Of a stretch of 64,000 bases of DNA, positions 24,752-32,523 are shown in pieces. Numbering within the stretch: position 1 is the stretch's first letter; every line of letters begins with the position of its first letter. Source of the stretch: CAWCDJ01 sp963836015 (lineage in GTDB: Bacteria > Acidobacteriota > Terriglobia > Bryobacterales > Bryobacteraceae); NCBI GenBank assembly GCA_963836015.1, contig CAWIIF010000005.1, forward strand, positions 62,001 to 126,000, read 5' to 3'. The position numbers and the translations under genes were made by a program. A model generated the notes under the pieces. It was not told the DNA's origin, ran no database searches, and saw only the letters and a program-made list of their open reading frames with translations.

Positions 24752-27658
24752 ATGACAGGTCGACGTCGTTCCCTTGTTTTCCTCACACGTCTGTTTGGGT
24801 TGATCCTCCTCGGACTTACCCTTTCCGCCCAGCAATACCCCAGCGGCCTTCTGGCGGGGCTGCAATGGCGCGACGTAGGCCCAATGCGCGCCGGGCGGTC
24901 GTTTGCGGTGGCGGGCAATGCCGGCCAGCCCGACACCTTCTACTTCGGCTCGGTGGGAGGCGGCGTCTGGAAGACCGAGAACGCGGGCCGCACCTGGTTT
25001 CCGATTTCGGATCAAGGAATTCCGATCGGCTCCATCGGCGCGATCGCGGTGGCCCCGTCGAACGCGAGCGTGATCTACGTGGGAACGGGCGAGACGGATA
25101 TCCGCAGCCAGCACTCATACGGCATCGGCATGTTCAAATCCACGGACGCGGGAAAGACGTGGAAGCACATCGGACTGGAGGACACGCGCCAGATCGGGCG
25201 CGTGGTGGTGGACCCGGCGAACCCGAACCGCGTGTATGTCGCGGCGCTCGGCCATGTGTACGACGCCAATCCGGAACGCGGCGTCTACCGGTCGGTGGAC
25301 GGGGGCGCGACATGGAAGAAGATTCTCAACAAGGCGAGCGATCCGGACAACGTCGGCGCGGTGGACCTGGCGATCGACCCAAAGAATCCACGGGTGCTGT
25401 ACGCTTCGCTGTGGGCGACGCGGCGTCCGCCATGGGCGGTGTATGCGCCCACAAACCTGGCGGGTGGCGGCCTGTACAAATCGATTGACGGCGGCGATAC
25501 GTGGAAGCAACTGAGCGGCGGGCTGCCCACGGACGAGTTCGTAGGGAGGATCGGGATCGCGGTTGCGCCGAGCAATCCGCGGCGCCTGTGGGCGGTAGTG
25601 GACGATTCGGGCGGCGCGGTGCCGCGAGGCTTCGGCGGCGGGCGCGGCGCCGCAGCGGAAGCCCCTCCGACACCCGGCGGAGTCTATCTTTCGGACGACG
25701 CGGGCGCCACCTGGAGACGCGTCAACAGCGAAACCAGGCTGTGGGGGCGGGGGTGGTATTTCGAATCGGTGACGGTCGATCCGACTAATCCCGACCGTGC
25801 CTATGTCATGAACACCGCCACTTACATGACGAAGGACGCGGGTAAGACGTTCGTGCCGATCAAAGGGGCGCCCGGCGGAGACGACTATCACCAGTTGTGG
25901 GTCAATCCGAAGGATGGCAACCGTATGGTGCTGAGCAGCGACCAGGGCACGGTCGTGAGCGTGGACGGCGGGCAGACCTGGAGCACCTGGTACAACCAGC
26001 CGACCGCGCAGATCTATCACGTGGCCGCGGACAACCGCTTCCCCTACTGGCTCTACGGCGCGCAGCAGGACAGCGGCGGCGTGGGCGTCAGCACGTGGTC
26101 GCGCCAGGGCGTGCTCACGTTCCGCAACTGGGAGCCCACCTGTCTCGCGGGCGAGAGCGCCACCGTGATTCCCGACCCGAAGGACGGCAACATCCTTTAC
26201 GGCGAAGGCGCGGGGCGCTGCGACCAGGCCCTCAATGTCGCCGTGCCGCTCGGAGGAGAATTGCCCGCGCCGGATCCCAACGATCCCAACCGCAAGACCT
26301 GGACGCTGCCGCAGGTATTTTCGCAGGCGGATGAGGCGCTGTACTACGCCAACCAATTCGTGATGCGCTCTCGCGACCGCGGGAAGACCTGGGAGAAGAT
26401 CAGCCCGGACCTGGCACGGCTGCACCCGGCGGTGCCGGCGAACCTGGACGCGGTCACGGCGAAAGATATCGACCAGCCGATGACGGACCGGTTCGGCGTG
26501 GTGTACAGCATCGGCCCTTCGCCGCTCGAGGCGGCCACGGTGTGGGCGGGAACCGACGATGGCCTGATCCACGTGACGCGCGACGACGGGAAGACCTGGC
26601 AGAATGTGACGCCGCCCGCGATGACGGCGTGGAGCAAGGTCTCGCAGATCGAAGCCGGACATTTCGACGCGGGGACGGCCTACGCTTCGGTGGACCGGCA
26701 TCGCCTGGGCGACAACAAGCCTTACATCTACCGGACGCACGACGGCGGCAAGACGTGGCAGAACGTATCGGCGGGCATCCCCGACGGCGCGTACGTCAAC
26801 TCGGTAAAGGAAGATCCCAAGACCAAGGGGCTGCTGTTCGCCGCTACGGAACTGCGCGTGTATGTTTCGTTCAACGACGGCGCGCAGTGGCAGGCGCTGC
26901 AGAACAATATGCCGGTCACCTCGGTGCGCGACATCGTGGTGCACGGAGACGACCTGGCGATCGCGACGCATGGGCGCGGCTTCTGGGTGATGGACCAGAT
27001 GAGCGCGCTGCGGCAGATCGCGGAGCAGGAGGAAGCGATCCTCTCTTCCACCGCCTACCTCTTTCAACCCGGCGAAACGTATGCGATCCGGGCGGGCAGC
27101 ATGAACGGCACACCCATGCCGCACGAGGAGCCGCAGGAAACGAATCCGCCATCGGGAGTTCTGACCTACTACTGGCTCAAGGCGGCCGCGGACCAGCCGT
27201 TGAGGATCGAGCTGGTGGATGCATCCGGGGCGGTGCGCGCGTGCGCCGCGAGCGACACGCCGGTGCGGCCGGTGGACACCGAGACGCTGAACGTCCAGGC
27301 CTATTGGGAGCAGCCTGTGCCGCCTCCCTCGGCCGCGGCGGGAATGCACCGCTTCGCGCTGGGCGCCACGCCCGGGCGCGGCGCGGGAGGCTTCGGGCGG
27401 CGCGGTCCCGTGGCGGCGCCGCCGAAGGATGCCTGCACGGGCGCTGTCGCGCCGCAGGCGGCGGGGCGCGGAGGGCGCGGCGGAGGGGGTGGAGGTTTCG
27501 GCGGGCGCGGCGCGAGTTGGTTGCGGCCTGGTGAATACACGGTGCGGCTGACCGTGAACGGGAAGGACTATACAAGGCGGGTGACGATCAAGCCGGACCC
27601 CCGGGGCGCGCCGGAGGGTCCCAACGCAAGCGACGGCGACGATGACGACGATCGTTAG
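24752..27658 (+). CDS. Sortilin-like (VPS10/BNR) exported beta-propeller protein, paralogue
   Basis: A 968-residue protein beginning at ATG 24752 with a signal peptide (SLVFLTRLFGLILLGLTLSAQ). The N-terminus matches the first paralogue closely (LQWRDVGPMRAGRSFAVAG, then GSVGGGVWKTENAGRTW). Asp-box repeats follow to about residue 735. After a linker a C-terminal domain has LTYYWLKAAADQPLRIELVD. Between its strands lies a Gly/Arg-rich stretch (about 875-922). Usual labels are glycosyl hydrolase or sortilin-like; the substrate or ligand is unknown. It follows the encapsulin gene by 78 bases but has a different, more GC-rich style. Confidence 0.82.
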   Translation: MTGRRRSLVFLTRLFGLILLGLTLSAQQYPSGLLAGLQWRDVGPMRAGRSFAVAGNAGQPDTFYFGSVGGGVWKTENAGRTWFPISDQGIPIGSIGAIAVAPSNASVIYVGTGETDIRSQHSYGIGMFKSTDAGKTWKHIGLEDTRQIGRVVVDPANPNRVYVAALGHVYDANPERGVYRSVDGGATWKKILNKASDPDNVGAVDLAIDPKNPRVLYASLWATRRPPWAVYAPTNLAGGGLYKSIDGGDTWKQLSGGLPTDEFVGRIGIAVAPSNPRRLWAVVDDSGGAVPRGFGGGRGAAAEAPPTPGGVYLSDDAGATWRRVNSETRLWGRGWYFESVTVDPTNPDRAYVMNTATYMTKDAGKTFVPIKGAPGGDDYHQLWVNPKDGNRMVLSSDQGTVVSVDGGQTWSTWYNQPTAQIYHVAADNRFPYWLYGAQQDSGGVGVSTWSRQGVLTFRNWEPTCLAGESATVIPDPKDGNILYGEGAGRCDQALNVAVPLGGELPAPDPNDPNRKTWTLPQVFSQADEALYYANQFVMRSRDRGKTWEKISPDLARLHPAVPANLDAVTAKDIDQPMTDRFGVVYSIGPSPLEAATVWAGTDDGLIHVTRDDGKTWQNVTPPAMTAWSKVSQIEAGHFDAGTAYASVDRHRLGDNKPYIYRTHDGGKTWQNVSAGIPDGAYVNSVKEDPKTKGLLFAATELRVYVSFNDGAQWQALQNNMPVTSVRDIVVHGDDLAIATHGRGFWVMDQMSALRQIAEQEEAILSSTAYLFQPGETYAIRAGSMNGTPMPHEEPQETNPPSGVLTYYWLKAAADQPLRIELVDASGAVRACAASDTPVRPVDTETLNVQAYWEQPVPPPSAAAGMHRFALGATPGRGAGGFGRRGPVAAPPKDACTGAVAPQAAGRGGRGGGGGGFGGRGASWLRPGEYTVRLTVNGKDYTRRVTIKPDPRGAPEGPNASDGDDDDDR

Positions 27659-27689
27659 GCCGCCCGGGAACCACTGAGAAGGCCTGAAC

Positions 27690-28593
27690 GTGCGAATCGT
27701 ATCTCTCTTGGCGAGCGCGACGGAGATCGTGTGCGAGCTGGGCGCGGGCGAGATGCTGGTGGGGCGCTCGCACGAGTGCGACCACCCATCGTGGGTCACG
27801 CGCCTTCCGCAGTGCAGCGAGCCGGCCTTCGATGTCGGGGGCTCGAGCGGAGAGATCGACGCGGAGGTGAGGCGGCGGCTGCGGGCGGCCGAGCCTCTTT
27901 ACGTGATCCACTCGGAACTAATACGCGGACTGCAGCCGGACCTGGTGATCACGCAGTCGCATTGCGAGGTCTGCGCGGTGACTCCGGGGGACGTGGAGCG
28001 GAGCGGCGCCGGCGCGTCTGCAAGCGCGGCAACTGGCGCTTTCGGCCTCGTCGCTCGAAGATATTTTCGACGGAATTCTGCGAATTGCGCGCGAGCTCGG
28101 GCTGGAGGAGCGGGGGCGGGGTCTGGTGGCGCGGGAGAAGGCGCGGCTCGAGAATGTCCGGCAGCGAACGGCAGGCCGGGGACGGCCGCGCGTGGCAGCG
28201 CTCGAGTGGACCGATCCGATGTTCGCCATGGGAAACTGGGGGCCCGAACTGGTGGAGATCGCCAACGGCGAGCCGGCGCTGGGGCGAAAGGGAGAGATGT
28301 CCGCGGCGATTGACGCGCGGCAATTGCTGGCGGCGGATGCCGACTGCGTGATCGTGGCGCCCTGCGGGTTCGGGCTGGAGCGGACCCTGCGCGAGCGGCC
28401 GCTGCTCGCGGCGCAGCCGTGGTGGAGCGAGCTGCGGGCGGTACGCGAGGGCCGGGTTGCGTTCGCCGACGGCAATCGCTTCTTCAACCGTTCCGGAATG
28501 AGCACGGCGCAAACCGCGGAGATCCTGGCGGAGATTCTGCACGGCGTGGTGTTCGGAAGCTCGACCGAGGGAGTGTACTGGTGCCGGGGATGA
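27690..28593 (+). CDS. BtuF-like cobalamin-binding protein without signal peptide (frameshift)
   Basis: The N-terminus RIVSLLASATEIVCELG, then LVGRSHECDHP and PDLVITQSHCEVCAV, is the BtuF/FhuD fold of cobalamin-type substrate-binding proteins. There is no signal peptide, so the product is probably cytosolic. Near 28000-28020 the frame shifts by one base: the true continuation is LQARQLALSASSLEDIFDGI, leading to EWTDPMFAMGNWGPELVEI and a C-terminus ending in YWCRG at TGA 28591-28593. Corrected length is about 300 residues. The start is GTG 27690. Its stop overlaps the start of the DUF71 gene (ATGA), which supports a joint role in B12 metabolism. Confidence 0.75.
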
Positions 28594-29252
28594 GAAAAAT
28601 ACTGCTTTCGTGGAGCAGCGGCAAGGACAGCGCCTGGACGCTCCACCTGCTGCGGCAGCGGCCGGATATCGAAGTGAGCGCGCTGGTCACCACGTTCAAC
28701 TCGGCGGCGGACCGCGTCGCGATGCACGCGGTGCGGCGCGCGCTGGTGGAAGAGCAGGCCCGGAGTGTGGGGATTCCGTTGTGGCCGGTAGAGCTGCCGT
28801 GGCCGTGCTCGAACGCCGATTACGAAGCGCGAATGCGCGCCGTCTGCGAACGTGCGGTTGCCGAAGGCATCACGGCCGCGGCCTTCGGCGACCTGTTTCT
28901 GGAGGACATTCGGGCCTACCGCGTGCGGCAGCTCGAAGGCACGGGGCTGGAGCCGCTCTTTCCGGTGTGGCAGCTTCCGACCGCGGCGCTGGGACGCGAG
29001 ATGATCCGGGCAGGCCAGAAGGCCGTGATTACGTGCGTGGATCCTTCCAAGCTGGACGCTTCGTACGCCGGGCGGGAGTATGACGATAGCCTGTTGGACT
29101 CGCTGCCGGCGGGCATTGACCCGTGCGGCGAGAACGGCGAGTTTCATTCATTCGTGTACGACGGGCCGGCCTTCTCCCGCCCGCTCCGCGTGCGCACGGG
29201 AGAGACCGTGACGCGCGACGGGTTTGTCTTTGCCGACGTGCTTCCGCAATAG
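28590..29252 (+). CDS. DUF71/COG2102 adenine-nucleotide alpha-hydrolase-like ATPase (Dph6-like)
   Basis: A 220-residue PP-loop enzyme with SSGKDSA (9-15). The family motif GENGEFHSFVYDGPAF is complete near residues 176-191. Eukaryotic and archaeal members are diphthine-ammonia ligases; bacteria lack diphthamide, and comparative genomics has predicted a B12-salvage role for the bacterial subgroup linked to BtuF-like genes. This gene overlaps such a gene by four bases, which fits that subgroup. The reaction would be an ATP-dependent amidation; the substrate is not demonstrated. Confidence 0.8.
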   Translation: MRKILLSWSSGKDSAWTLHLLRQRPDIEVSALVTTFNSAADRVAMHAVRRALVEEQARSVGIPLWPVELPWPCSNADYEARMRAVCERAVAEGITAAAFGDLFLEDIRAYRVRQLEGTGLEPLFPVWQLPTAALGREMIRAGQKAVITCVDPSKLDASYAGREYDDSLLDSLPAGIDPCGENGEFHSFVYDGPAFSRPLRVRTGETVTRDGFVFADVLPQ

Positions 29253-29261
29253 CGAGCGGCC

Positions 29262-29996
29262 TTACGACCAGGGCAGTGGGCCGTCATACAGCTCCGGGCC
29301 GCGATGCTCCAACAGGCCGGCGACTGCGGGGCAACTGGAGCGATAGCCGTGACAGCGGTGGAAGGGATTGCGCGAATCGCGCTTGGCGGCAGGGTCCGGG
29401 CCGGCGCCGTAAGGGTCGTGGACGAATAACTCACGGCGGGCGGTTTCGAAGGGGAGGTAATTTGCGGGATCGTCGGGGCAGCCGACGCCGACATAGCGGT
29501 ACCGGGCTGCGGGGAAGCGAATGGCCTCGCGATGCAGGTCGAAGCGTGCCGTCTTGAACTCCCACCCGACAGCGGTCACGGTGTCCGGGTATGCGCCCTG
29601 GCACTCATGAAAGCGGCAGAGGGAGAACAGCAGGTTCTGCAGGGAATCGAGCGAGAACTCCTCGGTGGTGGCGCGGGCGCGGACTTCGGGCCGGCCAAAC
29701 CAGCCGTGATGATCGCAGGCCAGCCAGTAGCCCTGGGCTTCGCTGCGCGGCCCGGCGGCCGGGTCGGACTGGCCGCCGGCGAAGATGAGGAGCGACCCGG
29801 CGTCGGCGGCGGCGAGCTCCACACCGCGCCGGGCGTGGTCGAGGTAGAACGGTCCTTCGCCTTTCTGGAAGGGCTTCAGGTACCAGCCGTCATCCGAATC
29901 GAGACGGTCGAAGCGGTAAGGGATCGCGTGGGCGGCCACCAGGATCAGGTTGCGGAGCACAAAAGATAAGGTAGCAGGACGAATACGGCATGGCAT
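29262..29996 (-). CDS. DUF218 (YdcF/SanA-like) domain protein
   Basis: A 244-residue protein with LILVAAHAIPYR, HARRGVELAAADAGSLLIFAGGQ, RSEAQGYW, TTEEFSLDSLQNLLFSLCRF and WEFKTARF, which together match the DUF218 family (ElyC/SanA/YdcF relatives), in the variant common in fungi as well. A DUF218 role in envelope or nucleotide chemistry is known for few members only; here the function is unknown. ATG 29996 has an AGCAGGGA-like ribosome site; an internal GTG at 29960 is the alternative start. It is divergent from the methyltransferase gene with a gap of 25 bases. Confidence 0.65.
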   Translation of the reverse strand: MPCRIRPATLSFVLRNLILVAAHAIPYRFDRLDSDDGWYLKPFQKGEGPFYLDHARRGVELAAADAGSLLIFAGGQSDPAAGPRSEAQGYWLACDHHGWFGRPEVRARATTEEFSLDSLQNLLFSLCRFHECQGAYPDTVTAVGWEFKTARFDLHREAIRFPAARYRYVGVGCPDDPANYLPFETARRELFVHDPYGAGPDPAAKRDSRNPFHRCHGYRSSCPAVAGLLEHRGPELYDGPLPWS

Positions 29997-30021
29997 ATAA
30001 TCCCTGCTACCGGATGCTGAT

Positions 30022-31050
30022 ATGACACCTGCTCCACACAGCGGGGCTACGCCCTCGCCCGCCATTGTTTTCGACATGCTGATGGCCCACCAGCGCTCTT
30101 CAGCGCTGTGCGCGGCGATCGAGCTCGACCTCTTCCGCGCGGTCGGGGAAGGGCCCGGGGATGTCGCGTCGCTGGCGCGACAGTGTTCCGCGTCGGAGCG
30201 CGGGATACGGATTCTGTGCGATTTCCTGACCGTCCACGGAGTGCTGGCGAAGGAGGACGGGCGGTACCGGCATTCGCCGACGAGCGCGGCGTTTCTCGAT
30301 CCGCGGTCGCCGGCATGCGTGGCTTCCATCTCGCGGTTTCTGGGCAACTCGGCGATGCAGGAGCCGTTCCAGCACCTGGCCGAGATCGTCCGCAGCGGGC
30401 GTACGACCCTGGAAGGCGACGGCACGGTGGAAGCGGAGAATCCGGTGTGGGTGGATTTTGCCCACAGCATGGCGCCGATGATGGCGCCGATGGCGGCGCC
30501 GCTGGGATCGATCGTGCTGAACGGAAGGTCGGGGCCGGTGGAGGTGCTGGACATTGCCGCCGGGCACGGGCTGTTCGGGATCGCGGTGGCGCAGCAGCAC
30601 CCGCAGGCGCACGTCGTGTCGCTGGACTGGGCGCCGGTGCTCGAAGTGGCCAAGGCCAACGCGGCCAAGGCGGGGGTGCTGGAGCGCTACGGCACGCTGC
30701 CCGGAAGCGCCTTCGACGTGGAATACGGCGGGCCGTACGATATCATCCTGCTCACCAACTTCCTGCATCATTTCGACCGGGCGACCTGCGTGGGACTGCT
30801 TAGGAAGGTGCGCGCGGCGCTGAAGCCGGGGGGCCGGGCGGCGGCGCTGGAGTTCGTGCCCAACGAGGATCGCGTCAGCCCTCCGATGGCGGCGGGGTTC
30901 AGCCTGACGATGCTGGCGTCCACGGTCTCCGGCGACGCTTATACCTATAGAGAGTACGAAGGCATGTATCGCGAGGCAGGGTTCGCGCGAGTCACCGCGC
31001 AGCCGGTGCCCAACGGGCCGCATACGGTAGTGATGGGCGAAGTGGACTAG
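30022..31050 (+). CDS. SAM-dependent methyltransferase, O-methyltransferase (dimerisation-domain) type
   Basis: A 342-residue two-domain enzyme. The N-terminal winged-helix dimerisation domain has LCAAIELDLFRAV and LCDFLTVHGVLAKEDGRY. The Rossmann domain has motif I VEVLDIAAGHGLFGIAVA, then DIILLTNFLHHFD and VRAALKPGGRAAALEF. This resembles caffeic acid/acetylserotonin O-methyltransferases and bacterial polyketide O-methyltransferases. A hydroxylated small-molecule substrate is likely but unidentified; no biosynthetic cluster surrounds it. Confidence 0.85.
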   Translation: MTPAPHSGATPSPAIVFDMLMAHQRSSALCAAIELDLFRAVGEGPGDVASLARQCSASERGIRILCDFLTVHGVLAKEDGRYRHSPTSAAFLDPRSPACVASISRFLGNSAMQEPFQHLAEIVRSGRTTLEGDGTVEAENPVWVDFAHSMAPMMAPMAAPLGSIVLNGRSGPVEVLDIAAGHGLFGIAVAQQHPQAHVVSLDWAPVLEVAKANAAKAGVLERYGTLPGSAFDVEYGGPYDIILLTNFLHHFDRATCVGLLRKVRAALKPGGRAAALEFVPNEDRVSPPMAAGFSLTMLASTVSGDAYTYREYEGMYREAGFARVTAQPVPNGPHTVVMGEVD

Positions 31051-31061
31051 GCCGGCTCCGG

Positions 31062-32213
31062 TCAATCCGCGGAGCCGTAGGACGCAAGCCCGCGCGCGCC
31101 CGGTCGGGCAATTTCGCGCAGGAACTCCGCGACGCGCTCGATCCCCTGGGCAAAGCGCTCCTCACTCGCGGCAAAGCCGAGGCGGAAGTGGGCCGGCATG
31201 CCGAAGCAATCGCCGGGCGCCATCAGGACGCCGGTCCGTGCCATGCTCCGGCAAAACTCGCGGGTATCGAAGCCGCTTGTGAGCCAGGGAAAGGCGGTCA
31301 TGCCGCCGGCGGGGCGGACCCAGCGCAGGAGGTCGGAATACTCCGCGAAGAGCCGGTCGAGCAGGGGAAGATTGGCCTCGGTGGCGCGTCGCGTGCGGCT
31401 GTAGATCGCATCGCGATGGCGCACGGCCAGGGCGGCCAGGCGCTCGCCGAGCACCGTGCCGGAGACCGTGAAGTAGCTGCGGGCGTTCAGACAGTGCCGG
31501 CGGCGGCCCGGATCGCGCTCGATCATCCAGCCGATTCGCAGGCCGCTCAGGCAGAGGGCTTTCGAGAAATCGCCGAGCACCGTGGCGTGCGGAAGGCGTG
31601 CCGCTGAGCGCACCGCCGGGCCGTGATAGATGGGATGGTAGACCTCGTCGGAGACGAACTGCACCTTGCGCTCGGCGCAGAAATCGTGCAGGGCTTCCAT
31701 GTCCGCTTCGCTGAGGACCGCGCCCGTGGGATTGTGCGGCGAATTGACCAGAAGGAGCTTCGTGGCGGGATCGACCAGTTTGCGGACCTCGTCCAGGTCG
31801 ATCCGGAACTCGTCTTTAGCCCGCAGCGTGTAGTAGCGGACCTCCAGCCCCAGGGATTCGGCGACGGCCGAATTAGCGGGGAACGCGGGATTGGGCAGCA
31901 CGACGTTGGCGCCGGGGCCGGCGGCGAGATGAAACAGGACCAGCAGGGCTTCGGCCGCGCCGGTCATCACCAGGACGCTCTCGGGTTCCACGCCCTGCAT
32001 GCGCGCGAGTTCCTCGCGGAGTTCGGGCAAGCCGGAGGGAGGCGTGTAGAATAGCTTCGATTCGAGGAGGCTGTCGAGATCGCCGCCGAGCGCGAGCAAC
32101 TCGCGCATCGTCCAGACGGGGCCGGTGCTCGATCCGAGATCGAACTCGATGGGGGGATCAGCAGAGAATTTCTGTTCCAGCCATTGGTCCAGCAGGAAAG
32201 GCGGCAGCTTCAT
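31062..32213 (-). CDS. Pyridoxal-phosphate-dependent aminotransferase, class I/II
   Basis: A 383-residue fold-type I enzyme. NPTG (161-164), D189 and Y192 in VSDEVYH, the PLP-binding K218 in GDFSKAL, and the phosphate-binding SGLRIGW are all visible. The family interconverts amino acids and keto acids; the substrate is not predictable. The MTGAAEALLVLF segment is the cofactor-phosphate helix. It is monocistronic, and converges on the methyltransferase with a gap of 11 bases. Confidence 0.88.
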   Translation of the reverse strand: MKLPPFLLDQWLEQKFSADPPIEFDLGSSTGPVWTMRELLALGGDLDSLLESKLFYTPPSGLPELREELARMQGVEPESVLVMTGAAEALLVLFHLAAGPGANVVLPNPAFPANSAVAESLGLEVRYYTLRAKDEFRIDLDEVRKLVDPATKLLLVNSPHNPTGAVLSEADMEALHDFCAERKVQFVSDEVYHPIYHGPAVRSAARLPHATVLGDFSKALCLSGLRIGWMIERDPGRRRHCLNARSYFTVSGTVLGERLAALAVRHRDAIYSRTRRATEANLPLLDRLFAEYSDLLRWVRPAGGMTAFPWLTSGFDTREFCRSMARTGVLMAPGDCFGMPAHFRLGFAASEERFAQGIERVAEFLREIARPGARGLASYGSAD

Positions 32214-32523
32214 GCCTGATTATCGCCCGATTCCTTCGCCGAGCAGCGCGGCTCTCGATCCGCGCGGCTAGCAACTTCCAGAACGAGATGGTTCATTCAT
32301 ACTGGTACGCCTACTAGATCCCGGACTTTGCCGATAGGACCGGTCAAGCTGTTTTCAAAAGCCTACATTTTTCGCGCTTTCTGTTTTATCAACATGTTTT
32401 CCTCAACAGATAACCCGTAAACACTCTATTTTAAAGAGTTATAAACCTGTGGAAAACTCACTTTGCTTTTGCCGATTCTTCTGGACAGGGCGGTCCCTCA
32501 CTGGTACAAACACTTGAAAAATC
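32214..32523. other. 310-bp intergenic region, AT-rich in its right half, with DnaA-box-like motifs
   Basis: No gene is seen. Bases about 32340-32460 are far more AT-rich than the surroundings. TTATCAACA (32386-32394) and TGTGGAAAA (32448-32456, the reverse strand of TTTTCCACA) each differ by one base from the DnaA box TTATCCACA. A small dyad ACTCT (32423-32427)/AGAGT (32435-32439) lies between them. It probably holds the promoters of both divergent genes; no dnaA, dnaN or other origin gene is nearby. Confidence 0.45.

Noticed and set aside
25115..27799. 894-codon open frame on the minus strand opposite the second sortilin-like gene
   Set aside because: Antisense shadow: the composition is Arg/His-rich with no recognisable motif, and the plus-strand frame has clear Asp-box repeats.
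32340..32460. Chromosome replication origin
   Set aside because: Only two imperfect DnaA boxes, and no dnaA, dnaN, gidA or similar gene nearby; kept as a lower-rank observation.
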